Shown here one piece after another: positions 8,839 through 16,676 of a stretch of DNA of 64,000 nt. The position numbers and the translations under genes were made by a program. Source of the stretch: Pseudomonas pisciculturae. Its GTDB lineage: Bacteria > Pseudomonadota > Gammaproteobacteria > Pseudomonadales > Pseudomonadaceae. Under the pieces are notes generated by a model. That model had not been told where the DNA came from, ran no database searches, and saw nothing but the letters and a program-made list of their open reading frames with translations. The DNA lies in the NCBI RefSeq assembly GCF_015461805.1, contig NZ_JACVZE010000001.1:806001-870000 (forward strand). The letters are read 5' to 3'. The stretch's first letter is position 1; every line of letters starts with the position of its first letter.

Positions 8839-9552
8839 ATGGAAAAACGTGAAGAACTCTACCGCGGCAAGGCCAAATCGGTTTACAAGACCGACGACGC
8901 CAACCGCCTGATCCTGCTGTTTCGCAACGACACCTCGGCGTTCGACGGCAAGCGCATCGAACAACTTGATCGCAAGGGCATGGTGAACAACAAGTTCAAC
9001 GCCTTCATCATGCAGAAACTCGAAGAGGCCGGCATTCCGACCCAATTCGACAAACTGCTGGGCGACAACGAGTGCCTGGTCAAGAAACTGGACATGATCC
9101 CTGTCGAGTGCGTCGTGCGTAACTACGCCGCCGGCAGCCTGGTCAAGCGTCTGGGCGTTGAAGAGGGCCTCAAGCTCAACCCTTACACCTTCGAACTGTT
9201 CCTGAAGGACGACGCCAAGGGCGACCCGTTCATCAACGAATCCCACGTCGTGGCGTTCGGCTGGGGCACTGCTGAGCAGCTGGCGCGCATGAAGGAGTTG
9301 TCCCTCAAGGTCAACGACGTGCTGAACAAGCTGTTCGACGACGCCGGCCTGCTGCTGGTGGACTTCAAGCTCGAATTCGGCGTATTCCACGACGGCTCCA
9401 TCGTCCTTGGCGACGAATTCAGCCCGGACGGCTGCCGCCTGTGGGACAAGGACACCAAGAAGAAGATGGACAAAGACCGCTTCCGTCAAGGCCTCGGTGA
9501 CGTTATCGAAGCCTACGAAGAAGTCGCCAATCGTCTCGGCGTACCGCTTTAA
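8839..9552 (+). CDS. purC: SAICAR synthetase (purine biosynthesis)
   Basis: A 237-residue phosphoribosylaminoimidazole-succinocarboxamide synthase, which joins aspartate to CAIR with ATP. It shows the usual family features: a GKAKSVY phosphate-binding start, [12 protein letters not shown] in the middle, and DFKLEFG and DEFSPDGCR motifs near the C-terminus. The length is standard for the bacterial single-domain form. It is the last gene of the dapA-bamC-MBL-purC run and ends 84 bases before the tRNA gene. Confidence 0.97.
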   Translation: MEKREELYRGKAKSVYKTDDANRLILLFRNDTSAFDGKRIEQLDRKGMVNNKFNAFIMQKLEEAGIPTQFDKLLGDNECLVKKLDMIPVECVVRNYAAGSLVKRLGVEEGLKLNPYTFELFLKDDAKGDPFINESHVVAFGWGTAEQLARMKELSLKVNDVLNKLFDDAGLLLVDFKLEFGVFHDGSIVLGDEFSPDGCRLWDKDTKKKMDKDRFRQGLGDVIEAYEEVANRLGVPL

Positions 9553-9598
9553 TCGACGCAAGCATCTGATAGCACGGAAAAAAATCTCTCTTCGAGCT

Positions 9599-9626
9599 TT
9601 GCTTTCCTGAACTACGCTGTTATGAT
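9599..9626 (+). promoter_or_regulatory. Candidate sigma-70 promoter for tRNA-Ser
   Basis: TATGAT at 9621-9626 (5 of 6 matches to the -10 consensus) lies 16 bases after TTGCTT at 9599-9604. Transcription would begin about 5 bases before the mature tRNA. The -35 match is poor. Confidence 0.45.
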
Positions 9627-9636
9627 GCGCGCCGTT

Positions 9637-9726
9637 GGAGAGATGCCAGAGTGGCCGAATGGGACGGATTCGAAATCCGTTGTACCTTCACCGGTACCTA
9701 GGGTTCGAATCCCTATCTCTCCGCCA
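9637..9726 (+). tRNA. tRNA-Ser (anticodon CGA)
   Basis: The sequence folds as a class II tRNA with a long variable arm. The 7-bp acceptor stem is GGAGAGA with TCTCTCC, the anticodon stem ACGGA/TCCGT encloses loop TTCGAAA with anticodon CGA at 9671-9673 (reads UCG), and the T-arm contains GGTTCGAATCC. The discriminator is G and CCA is encoded (9724-9726). The 3' end is the insertion target of the adjacent island. Confidence 0.96.
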
Positions 9727-9727
9727 T
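9710..9727 (+). repeat. Left attachment core (attL)
   Basis: TCCCTATCTCTCCGCCAT covers the 3' T-arm strand, acceptor strand and CCA of tRNA-Ser. It is repeated exactly at 16227-16244. Insertion therefore keeps the tRNA intact. Confidence 0.9.
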
Positions 9728-9777
9728 ATTAAAAGCCCTTATATATCAATAAGTTATGAGGGTTTGGTAAGGCGATC

Positions 9778-9799
9778 TTGTACCAGCGCTTTGTACCAA
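9778..9799 (+). promoter_or_regulatory. Left pair of TTGTACCA direct repeats (putative recombinase arm sites)
   Basis: TTGTACCA occurs at 9778-9785 and 9791-9798, 13 bases start to start. The 22-base block differs from the block at 16144-16165 only at three central bases. One copy inside each end of the island, in the same orientation, suggests tandem arm-type binding sites for a tyrosine recombinase or excisionase. Confidence 0.6.
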
Positions 9800-9806
9800 G
9801 AAAATT

Positions 9807-9837
9807 GCCCTGATCTTTTGGATCGGGGCTTTTTTTT
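9807..9837 (+). terminator. Rho-independent terminator inside the left island end
   Basis: A 9-bp stem (9807-9815 with 9821-9829, one G-U pair) is followed by eight T residues. It stops transcription from tRNA-Ser before the island genes, so those genes need their own promoter between about 9840 and 9990. No clear promoter could be named there. Confidence 0.85.
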
Positions 9838-9995
9838 GCTTAATTTTATCTGACGAATCTAGTATGAAGTCTTGGTCAAATCCCGCGAGGTATCCGTTTC
9901 GTTTGTTTAATAAGCGTCAGGCACCCCATGCCCACTCCAACGGAGTAAACTCTTAGATTGCACGTGCTCAACGTCCTAACTTTGCAGGAGAATCC

Positions 9996-11363
9996 GTGAA
10001 ACTCAATCAGCTATCTTTGCGGGATTACCGCTGTTTTGATGCGCTCGAAATTGATTTTCATCCGGAACTTACCGTTTTGGTTGCGAGCAATGGTGCAGGT
10101 AAAACATCGATTCTCGACGCTATCGCAATAGCATTTGGGCCTTATGTTGGGGCCTTCGATGAGGCTGTTGGCAAACATTTTGAGCCTAGTGACATTCGTC
10201 AGCTCCGAGCGCGAACCACGGTTACCCATGAGATGGAGTATTCCGCCAAGGGAGTAAGACTCGAAGCGAGAGGTATGATCCCTGGTAGCGTCGCAGAGCG
10301 ACTAGATGATTTGCCATCAATATGGCGGCGGAGCCTCACTGGCCCGACTAAAACCAAGACGTCGGTCAAGGACGCAAAGGAGTTGAGAGATTACGGCAAG
10401 CGTATGCAGGAAGCTGTTCGTACGCCAGGCAGCGATGTGGTCTTGCCTCTGCTCGCTTATTATGGCACTGGTCGATTGTGGCAACAGAAAAATCAGAAAA
10501 GGCAGTCATGGTCCGAGAAAATTGTTCGGACGTCTCGCACTGTCGGGTATACCGACTGCTTGGACCCTGCATCCAAGTACAAAGCGTTCGTGGAGTGGTT
10601 CCGGTACTGGAACTTTAATGCCAAAGAACTGCGTATCAAGGCCTTGGAGCTGAGAGAAACGGCTGTCGTAAGCGAATTTGACGGGTATATCGAATCAGTC
10701 AGTGCTGCCGTCAATGCATGCCTCGAACCCGCCGGTTGGAAGAATATCGAGTACTCGTTCTCGCGGGATGCGTTGGTTGCCCATCACGATGATTTCGGTG
10801 AGCTTCCTGTTGAGTTATTGAGTGATGGTATTCGCAATATGATTGGCATGGTTGCGGATATCGGATTTCGAGCAACTAAGCTCAATGGCCAACTAGGGGC
10901 CCACGCCGCGAAGTCTACGCCAGGAATCGTGCTCATTGATGAGGTGGATATGCATCTTCATCCTCGATGGCAGCAGACGATTCTTTCGCAGCTTAGAGAT
11001 GCATTTCCCAGACTTCAATTCATCGTGACCACTCACAGCCCACAGGTATTGACGACTGTACCTTCGGAGTCTATTCGTATTCTTCGGGGTAATAAGGTTT
11101 ATTCGGCGCCGCCCGGTACGGAGGGTTCGGAACCGGAGCGAATGCTGAAGCAGGTGTTGGGGCTGGAAGAGGTACGTCCGCCTGGTAATGCTGCCACACA
11201 AGAATTAAAAGAGTACCTAGCGTTAGTTGATCGAGACCAATGGAGCAGTGAGCGTGCAAAAACGCTTCGCGAGCGATTGGATCGGCGCTATCAAGGGCAG
11301 GAACCTGCTTTGTTGGATGCTGACTTGCAAATTGATAATCGTAAATGGGAGTTGGGCGATTGA
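9996..11363 (+). CDS. AAA/ABC-type ATPase of a Septu-like (PtuA-like) defence pair
   Basis: A 455-residue RecF/OLD-like ATPase. Walker A is at residues 30-37 (SNGAGKT), an LSDGIRN signature-like segment near residue 275, Walker B at LIDEVD (D315, E316) and an H-loop histidine at H347 in TTHSP. The GTG start follows AGGAG by 5 bases. The stop overlaps the HNH gene start, so the two are translationally coupled. In Septu systems and some retrons an ATPase of this kind (PtuA) works with an HNH nuclease (PtuB). The protein looks short for PtuA and no reverse transcriptase is present, so 'Septu-like' is an inference from domain pairing. Confidence 0.8.
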   Translation: MKLNQLSLRDYRCFDALEIDFHPELTVLVASNGAGKTSILDAIAIAFGPYVGAFDEAVGKHFEPSDIRQLRARTTVTHEMEYSAKGVRLEARGMIPGSVAERLDDLPSIWRRSLTGPTKTKTSVKDAKELRDYGKRMQEAVRTPGSDVVLPLLAYYGTGRLWQQKNQKRQSWSEKIVRTSRTVGYTDCLDPASKYKAFVEWFRYWNFNAKELRIKALELRETAVVSEFDGYIESVSAAVNACLEPAGWKNIEYSFSRDALVAHHDDFGELPVELLSDGIRNMIGMVADIGFRATKLNGQLGAHAAKSTPGIVLIDEVDMHLHPRWQQTILSQLRDAFPRLQFIVTTHSPQVLTTVPSESIRILRGNKVYSAPPGTEGSEPERMLKQVLGLEEVRPPGNAATQELKEYLALVDRDQWSSERAKTLRERLDRRYQGQEPALLDADLQIDNRKWELGD

Positions 11364-12163
11364 AGCGGGTGGCAAGAACTGCCGAGCCTGATGAATTGAA
11401 AGCCTATCGAGAAGCCAATCCGACGTTTGGCTGGGACGAGATGCGTCAGGATGCAGAAGGGCGTGCGGTCTATGACGTTATTCGCCCACGCCTGATTGAA
11501 GGTCAAGGCGGCATCTGCGCATTCTGTGAAATTGAGATCATAAGTCTCGATCCGACGCACTGCCGCGTCGAGCACTTTCATCCCAAATCAGACAGGGCAA
11601 CACCTCACAACTGGGCACTGGACTGGCAGAACATGATTGCTGTCTGCATGGGCGGTTCACAACGACATCACGTCTTGCCTTATACGAAAGAGCCTTTACC
11701 TGAAAACCTTAGTTGCGATGCGCACAAGGATAAAATGATTCAGAGCCATCGGCTGGAGGAATGCTGCGAGGGGTGGATTATCAATCCGGTGGCTTTGCCC
11801 GCTTTCCCCAGGCTATTTTTCCTAGAAAAAAGCACTGGGGAATTGTTGCCAGATGGGCAATGTTGCTCGGAAGTCAGCATGGAGGGAAACAAACATCCTA
11901 CTACTCAGGCGCTGGTAGAGCACACGATCAACATGCTGAATCTAAACTGTGACCGTTTGTGTGAGGCTCGGAAGAGCGTACTTTGGAATATTGAGCGTAA
12001 CAAAAAGCGACTGCGTGATGCTGCGAAAACACCACAACAAGGTATGGATGAGTTGGCGGGCCGTTTTTTACAGCAGCGGTGGCCAGGCTTTTTTACTACT
12101 ATCCGTTTCTGTCTAGGGGCCGCAGCGGAGCGATATCTACAAAACAACCAGTATCGTGGGTGA
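11360..12163 (+). CDS. HNH endonuclease, TIGR02646/PtuB-like
   Basis: A 267-residue putative HNH nuclease. C53-x2-C56, the core EHFHPKS (71-77), DWQN (88-91) and C96 form the zinc and beta-beta-alpha metal site. I chose the TTG start at 11360, overlapping the ATPase stop as TTGA, because it gives the family-typical start MKRVARTAEP and GGAG lies 8 bases upstream; an in-frame ATG at 11345 is the alternative. Pairing with the upstream ATPase fits the Septu PtuA-PtuB arrangement, where the complex cleaves DNA or possibly RNA on phage infection. Target and trigger cannot be read from the sequence. Confidence 0.8.
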   Translation: MKRVARTAEPDELKAYREANPTFGWDEMRQDAEGRAVYDVIRPRLIEGQGGICAFCEIEIISLDPTHCRVEHFHPKSDRATPHNWALDWQNMIAVCMGGSQRHHVLPYTKEPLPENLSCDAHKDKMIQSHRLEECCEGWIINPVALPAFPRLFFLEKSTGELLPDGQCCSEVSMEGNKHPTTQALVEHTINMLNLNCDRLCEARKSVLWNIERNKKRLRDAAKTPQQGMDELAGRFLQQRWPGFFTTIRFCLGAAAERYLQNNQYRG

Positions 12164-12279
12164 TGGCGATAACCGTCCCGCTAACGCTTCGCTGAGTATC
12201 AGTGCCAATCAGCCGGAATGGCTTTTTGATACCGCATGTTTTCCAAGCTGATACTATATATCTGATCGAGTGATTAGTG

Positions 12280-12295
12280 CTGTATTTTTATACAG
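12280..12295. promoter_or_regulatory. Palindrome between the two defence modules
   Basis: CTGTAT, four T residues, ATACAG: a perfect 6-bp dyad in an AT-rich stretch 140 bases before the ABC-3C module. It may be an operator or part of a promoter region. The 272-base gap 12164-12435 holds no gene, so the second module probably has its own promoter here. Confidence 0.35.
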
Positions 12296-12435
12296 TTATA
12301 GCATAGCGGGCTCCATGCCTTATCCCACCGGCTCACAGGTTCCTAGGGGACCTTGAGGCTCAGACCAAGCTATGGCTGCGCCCTTTATGTCAGACGGATC
12401 GGTGGTCAAGGAAGAAGCCATAATGTGGAAAATGT

Positions 12436-13662
12436 ATGGATACGACGCAACCTTTCCCGTCAGCTGCAACTAGTGATTCTCAGCTGCCTTTCGATGCCAC
12501 ACTTCTCTTCAAAGCACTCCAATATCAGCTATTAGTTGCGGTTGACTATTGCTATGCCTTGCAACCAGGGCAGTGTCTTTGGCTTGAGGTCTTTGGTGAT
12601 GTGACCGTCCCAGGTGTCAATCAGACAGAGGTCAAGCTGTACACGGGCAAGTTGACCGATAGCCACACCAACCTCTGGAACACCCTTAAGAACTGGCTGC
12701 ATGAGAACTTTGACCGCACTTCCTACCAGAGCTTGGTATTGCTCACTACCCAGGAATTTGGTGATCAGACTCTGCTGAAGGGATGGAATGAGATATCTCC
12801 AACCGCGAGGCTTGAGGTTTTGGAGACCATTTTCGCAGCCTCGCAGCCGGTCAAGAAAGTGGTGACGCCGACTGCAAAAAATCATGATCCTGATGCTGTG
12901 AAACTCTCCAAGGTTCAATCTCTGCAGCAGTATGTGATGGCCGCCGAGCGTCGCGCTGATCTGATGGATATTCTTGAGCGGATGCGGATAACAACGGGCG
13001 CAGATTCACTGGCACACCGTCTAGAAAAATTCGTGACAACCAACCTCAAGATCATTCGCCTTTCTAAGCACCAAAGGTTTATCGATGACCTCCTTGGCTT
13101 CATGAGCAGCACCGAGCTCGTGCAGAAGGGGTGGAAAATCACCCATGAAGCTTTTACCAACAAGTTGACCGAGCTCACCAAGCTCCACATGAAGCACCCG
13201 ACCACCTTCCCACCGGTGGATGTGGCTGCGCTCAAGAAATCGATCGATATTGAGCAGATCAAACCTAAGTTGTTTGCTAGAAAAATAGTTGGGATTGGTG
13301 GGGAACATTTCCTTAAGAGGGCAGCTTTGCACCGTCTTGTTGCTGAGACAACGATTTCTGACCTCTATGCGGACGGCGAGCTATTCAAGAGCGATGTTGA
13401 TCGATACATCAATAATCATCTGGAGCGTCATTTATATGGCCGGGAAAGTGCGATGCTTGAGTGCTTCGGGATCTCTTGCGCGACGCAACTCAAGACCCAG
13501 TCCATGAAATTTTATCTGGATCAGCATGCCACGGATGTTGAACAGTTCTGTGGCTTGGAAAGCACGATGACCGAGTTTCGCAATGGTATTTACCATATGC
13601 TAGCCGACGATGTGCCTGGCGATGAGGACGAGGAGTTTCACTGGAGGCTATGGAATGAGTAA
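12436..13662 (+). CDS. ABC-3C system effector-like protein with PD-(D/E)xK-like N-terminus
   Basis: A 408-residue protein. Residues 51-69 carry an acidic residue (E51), D55 and an E65-x-K67 motif with alternating hydrophobic strands, the pattern of PD-(D/E)xK nucleases such as DUF4297/Cap4-type enzymes. The rest is helical and would correspond to the C-terminal domain that ties effectors to ABC three-component (ABC-3C) systems. It is the first gene of a three-gene overlapping operon; its stop overlaps the next start by 8 bases. The ATG at 12436 lacks a strong Shine-Dalgarno. Nuclease activity is inferred from the motif alone and the family call depends largely on context. Confidence 0.65.
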   Translation: MDTTQPFPSAATSDSQLPFDATLLFKALQYQLLVAVDYCYALQPGQCLWLEVFGDVTVPGVNQTEVKLYTGKLTDSHTNLWNTLKNWLHENFDRTSYQSLVLLTTQEFGDQTLLKGWNEISPTARLEVLETIFAASQPVKKVVTPTAKNHDPDAVKLSKVQSLQQYVMAAERRADLMDILERMRITTGADSLAHRLEKFVTTNLKIIRLSKHQRFIDDLLGFMSSTELVQKGWKITHEAFTNKLTELTKLHMKHPTTFPPVDVAALKKSIDIEQIKPKLFARKIVGIGGEHFLKRAALHRLVAETTISDLYADGELFKSDVDRYINNHLERHLYGRESAMLECFGISCATQLKTQSMKFYLDQHATDVEQFCGLESTMTEFRNGIYHMLADDVPGDEDEEFHWRLWNE

Positions 13663-14116
13663 TTTGGCCTCGGATCATCTCTACACATTGCATAGGACGC
13701 CGTACGCTTTGGCGCCAGTAATTCAGAGCTTTTACGATGAGTGGGAGTCGAGAGAAAAAGACATACTACTGAGCTACTTGGTCCTCCCATTAGTGACTTA
13801 CAAACCGATGCAGTCATTTCTGCACCTTGCCAAACGTAGTAGCTCCGTCAGGACGATGACTTCCGACACTGGCAGGCTGCTCGGGTTAGCACTGCGCGTT
13901 CAAGAGCTCAAACCCATCACCAATGCTGCGTTGCTGATATTGACAGCCGAAAAGAGTCTGGAAGTCACACCAGAGATGTCGGTGCTTTCCATCAACAAGC
14001 TTCGGTTGGGGAACGCTGATAAAAATTTGCTTAGATACAGCAAGAAATTGGCAATGGTGTTTTCTGACGAAAGCGTCGTCTCTATTTACAGGATGTTGGG
14101 GCTCAAGTCGTTATGA
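13655..14116 (+). CDS. ABC-3C middle component-like small protein
   Basis: A 153-residue soluble, mostly helical protein with no catalytic motif I recognise. Its ATG lies inside the last codons of the preceding gene (8-base overlap) with GGAGG 7 bases upstream, and its stop overlaps the ATPase start as ATGA. A small protein fixed between an effector and a DUF3732-type ATPase is the hallmark position of the 'middle component' of ABC three-component systems, thought to bridge ATPase and effector. The call is positional; sequence alone does not prove it. Confidence 0.65.
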   Translation: MSNLASDHLYTLHRTPYALAPVIQSFYDEWESREKDILLSYLVLPLVTYKPMQSFLHLAKRSSSVRTMTSDTGRLLGLALRVQELKPITNAALLILTAEKSLEVTPEMSVLSINKLRLGNADKNLLRYSKKLAMVFSDESVVSIYRMLGLKSL

Positions 14117-16119
14117 AGTGCTATGTAAGATACATCGGGGTGGTTGACCAAGATGACGTGGTTCATTCTGTGCCTTTTGAGCCGGGACTGAATATCATTA
14201 CCGGAAAGTCATCCAAGGGTAAGAGTGCCATTCTTGATATTTTCGATTTCTGCATGGGCAGCTCCGAAGATACGATACCAGAAGGCGTCATCACCGAGCG
14301 GGCCAAGCTGTTTTTTACAGCCCTGCGGTTCCAGACCGTTGTCGTAGTCATTGGACGGCTACTAGGGACGAAACGTTGCTTCATTCGCGAGGTTTATGGG
14401 CCAGCCATTGACGATGTACATACGCTTATAGAGGACGCAAGCGCGTTTTTCGCCCCGTCGTTTTTCCAGCACCGGGATGAGTTTCTCAAGAGCCTGGGTC
14501 GGTATTTTCAGGTGACGCTCGAAAACATCGACGTTGACCCATTGCTCAAAGACATCACGGGCAAAAAAAGCGCCACACCTTCGGTTCGTAGCTTTTCGTC
14601 CTTCATGCTGCAGCATCAAAACCTGGTCGCAAACAAGCATGCGATCTTCTATCGATTCGAGGAAAAGCGAAAGCGCGACCAAGCGATCGAGCATTTCAAG
14701 ATATTTATGGGGATCGTCGGTGAGGACTATTTTGACCTTGCCAAGGAGCATACGGAGGCCTACTACGAGTTGAAAAGGGCGCTCGCCCAGGTACCCAAGC
14801 AGGAAAAGATCGAGGCAGATTTCCTCGCAGAATTCGCCCGTTACCTCGCAGAATACGAGGCACTGGCTGGCCAGAAACTAACGGATCTGACTCCTGATGA
14901 TATCTGGCGCAAACCCAAAGCGGCGCTTACTCATCTGACTGGTATAGCTGTTAGGGTTGATGGCCTGTCAAATGCGTTTGAAACCAAACGGGCAGAGCTG
15001 CAGGTCAAGAAAGCCGATCTGATGGCCTGCATCCAGAAAGCCTTGAACAAACGTTATCTATTGAAGGTGTCCACGGAGCAGGCATCGGGATTTGGGGAGT
15101 CCTTGACCTCACTTGCGATCCCTAAGTCTGCCAGTCTAGAGGAGACGGTATGCCCAGTCTGTGCCTCACAATCCGATGTTGCGGAAGATGAGGCCAATAA
15201 GCTTTCTGCTGCCATCCACTGGCTTAATGAGGAACTGAAGCTTTCCACATACGCGCGCGAAGGATTTGGTGAAGAGCGCCGGGTGGTAGACGGTGAAATC
15301 AAAGAGCTGCGTCAGCAGTTGGATGTCGTTCAGAAGGCCCTGAAACCGCTGGATGAGGAGGCCGAACGGCTGGATAAATCCAAATCCGTTGACGCCTCGG
15401 CTCAAAAGGCCAAGCTCAAGTTGGAGCTGGCTATTGAACGTTGTATCGAGCAGCCGCCTTCCCAGATGGCAGGTATGGTTGAGCACTGGCAGAAGCGGGT
15501 TGAGGAACTCGAAGGGCTGATGGCCAAGTTTGATGTCGAATCAAAACTATGGGCCCTCACAAATGATATCAACAAGAAAATGAAGTTGTTTGGGAGCAGA
15601 TTTGATTTCGAAGAAACGTATAGGACAGGATCTTTAAAATTTGATGTTGATACATTTGATCTTTGGCATGAGAAGCCTAGTGACGGTGGGTTCCCCAAGA
15701 AAATATTCCTGCGCTCAATGGGGAGCGGCGCAAACTGGTTGTATTCCCATTTGACACTGTTCATGGCATTGCATTATCAATTCGCAGCTCATGACGCAAA
15801 GTGCAAGATTCCGCCCATTCTGTTCCTAGATCAGCCCACGCAGGTGTATTTCCCGTCAACCGATGATGCCGAAGATTTCAAGGCTGCTGACCTTCGTGGG
15901 GACAGAAAGACCGGAAAGACGCTCGACGACGATGTGAGCGCGGTCTCGGAAATGTTCACCGAGCTTGCTCGGTTCTGTGATGAGACGCTTAAGGAAACCG
16001 GTGTGATGCCACAGGTCATTGTCTGCGACCACGCCGACAGGCTGACTCTTGATAATGGGTATGTGTTTGAGAGATTTGTTCGCGCACGCTGGAGGACTAG
16101 AGGCCTGATCGCCGATTGA
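14113..16119 (+). CDS. DUF3732-type Rad50/SMC-like ATPase of an ABC-3C system
   Basis: A 668-residue ABC ATPase with split nucleotide-binding halves. Walker A is GKSSKGKS (31-38). A long charged coiled-coil-like region (about 200-500) is interrupted by a CPVC zinc-hook-like motif (C347, C350), as in Rad50. The C-terminal half holds an SMGSGAN signature, Walker B LFLDQP (D573) and an H-loop-like CDHAD. This matches the DUF3732 ATPases of ABC-3C conflict systems, which probably sense foreign or damaged nucleic acid and license the effector. It is translationally coupled to the middle component and ends 107 bases before the right att core. Confidence 0.8.
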   Translation: MKCYVRYIGVVDQDDVVHSVPFEPGLNIITGKSSKGKSAILDIFDFCMGSSEDTIPEGVITERAKLFFTALRFQTVVVVIGRLLGTKRCFIREVYGPAIDDVHTLIEDASAFFAPSFFQHRDEFLKSLGRYFQVTLENIDVDPLLKDITGKKSATPSVRSFSSFMLQHQNLVANKHAIFYRFEEKRKRDQAIEHFKIFMGIVGEDYFDLAKEHTEAYYELKRALAQVPKQEKIEADFLAEFARYLAEYEALAGQKLTDLTPDDIWRKPKAALTHLTGIAVRVDGLSNAFETKRAELQVKKADLMACIQKALNKRYLLKVSTEQASGFGESLTSLAIPKSASLEETVCPVCASQSDVAEDEANKLSAAIHWLNEELKLSTYAREGFGEERRVVDGEIKELRQQLDVVQKALKPLDEEAERLDKSKSVDASAQKAKLKLELAIERCIEQPPSQMAGMVEHWQKRVEELEGLMAKFDVESKLWALTNDINKKMKLFGSRFDFEETYRTGSLKFDVDTFDLWHEKPSDGGFPKKIFLRSMGSGANWLYSHLTLFMALHYQFAAHDAKCKIPPILFLDQPTQVYFPSTDDAEDFKAADLRGDRKTGKTLDDDVSAVSEMFTELARFCDETLKETGVMPQVIVCDHADRLTLDNGYVFERFVRARWRTRGLIAD

Positions 16120-16143
16120 CCTACCCAGCGGAAATAGTACTTT

Positions 16144-16165
16144 TTGTACCAGTATTTTGTACCAA
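16144..16165 (+). promoter_or_regulatory. Right pair of TTGTACCA direct repeats (putative recombinase arm sites)
   Basis: TTGTACCA at 16144-16151 and 16157-16164 has the same 13-base spacing and orientation as the left pair. In a circularised element the two pairs would flank the 18-bp core as P and P' arms. Confidence 0.6.
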
Positions 16166-16226
16166 AACTCAGCGGTAGCCCTCGTAGTGCTGGTGTTTCG
16201 GGTGCTGCAGAGTATTTCGCAGAGCG

Positions 16227-16244
16227 TCCCTATCTCTCCGCCAT
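16227..16244 (+). repeat. Right attachment core (attR)
   Basis: An exact copy of the 18-base tRNA-Ser 3' end at 9710-9727. The bases on either side differ from the left copy, so the duplication ends precisely here. Confidence 0.9.
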
Positions 16245-16251
16245 TACATAG

Positions 16252-16288
16252 AAAAAGCCCCGTAGCTGAATAAGCTACGGGGCTTTTT
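16252..16288. terminator. Strong terminator just outside the island
   Basis: An 11-bp perfect stem (16257-16267 with 16273-16283) has A5 on the left and T5 on the right. Its position 8 bases past attR suggests it was the native tRNA-Ser terminator before the island inserted. It can also end the leftward small gene at 16351-16479. Confidence 0.88.
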
Positions 16289-16350
16289 CGTTTTTAGTTG
16301 ATTGTGCAACCTCGTCGCAAGCGTTTTACTCGTTATGGGTGCAGACAACC

Positions 16351-16479
16351 CTACTTTTTGCCCTTGGGCTTCGACGGTGTTTTTTTATCCGTTTCTTTCA
16401 CCGTTTCCCTCGGCCTTTTCTTCGCCTCAGCCTCTGTCACGTACTCTCCTGTAACCGCATCACGATACTTGGTTGGCAT
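16351..16479 (-). CDS. Small basic conserved hypothetical protein (42 aa)
   Basis: This short gene reads MPTKYRDAVTGEYV and then a lysine/threonine-rich tail ending PKGKK. Its ATG is preceded by a perfect AAGGAGG, 5 bases upstream, which strongly supports translation. Proteins with the KYRDAVTG-(E/R)YV-T-x-AEA pattern recur in Pseudomonas and related bacteria and are of unknown function, as far as I recall. It lies just outside the right island border, and its 5' leader contains a 6-bp hairpin (16496-16512). Confidence 0.75.
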   Translation of the reverse strand: MPTKYRDAVTGEYVTEAEAKKRPRETVKETDKKTPSKPKGKK

Positions 16480-16495
16480 ATAGCCTCCTTGTCAC

Positions 16496-16512
16496 GTCGC
16501 CACGTCGGCGAC
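16496..16512. promoter_or_regulatory. Small inverted repeat in the leader of the 42-aa gene
   Basis: GTCGCC and GGCGAC flank a 5-base loop, 17 bases upstream of the small gene's start codon. It may affect translation or be an operator. Nothing else is recognisable between 16513 and 16623. Confidence 0.3.
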
Positions 16513-16623
16513 TCTCTCGATGCTAGCTCAGAGGTATAAGTGCACAAGCTTCAATGTGCGAGCGCTTATTACGAGGCTTGGCCCAATCGCGATTGCTGCT
16601 TAAATGGCCCAGCCCCAAAACTG

Positions 16624-16660
16624 AAAAAGCCTGCTGAACTCAATGATCAGCAGGCTTTTT
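16624..16660. terminator. Bidirectional terminator downstream of the MFS gene
   Basis: A 9-bp stem (GCCTGCTGA at 16629-16637 with TCAGCAGGC at 16647-16655) has A5 on one side and T5 on the other. It ends the leftward MFS transcript. Confidence 0.9.
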
Positions 16661-16676
16661 AGTCGGCGCTGTCTAA

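Larger units (their letters stand above)
9710..16244. mobile_element. 6.5-kb tRNA-Ser-associated defence island without an integrase
   Basis: An 18-bp duplication of the tRNA-Ser 3' end marks both borders (9710-9727 and 16227-16244). The five genes inside all point rightward and look like two anti-phage modules. They are visibly more AT-rich than the flanks. Paired short direct repeats lie 50-60 bases inside each border. A strong terminator immediately outside the right border looks like the displaced tRNA terminator. No integrase, excisionase, transposase or replication gene is present, so movement would need a recombinase supplied from elsewhere, or the element has decayed. Evidence for insertion is strong; present mobility is unknown. 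Confidence 0.85.

Noticed and set aside
9635..9853. Open frame spanning tRNA-Ser
   Set aside because: It overlaps a clear tRNA and terminator, so it cannot be a gene.
9996..12163. Retron containing the ATPase-HNH pair
   Set aside because: No reverse transcriptase or matching inverted RNA region is present anywhere in the island.
9728..16226. Integrase gene of the island
   Set aside because: All sizeable frames were read on both strands; none shows the R-H-R-Y pattern or any recombinase motif.
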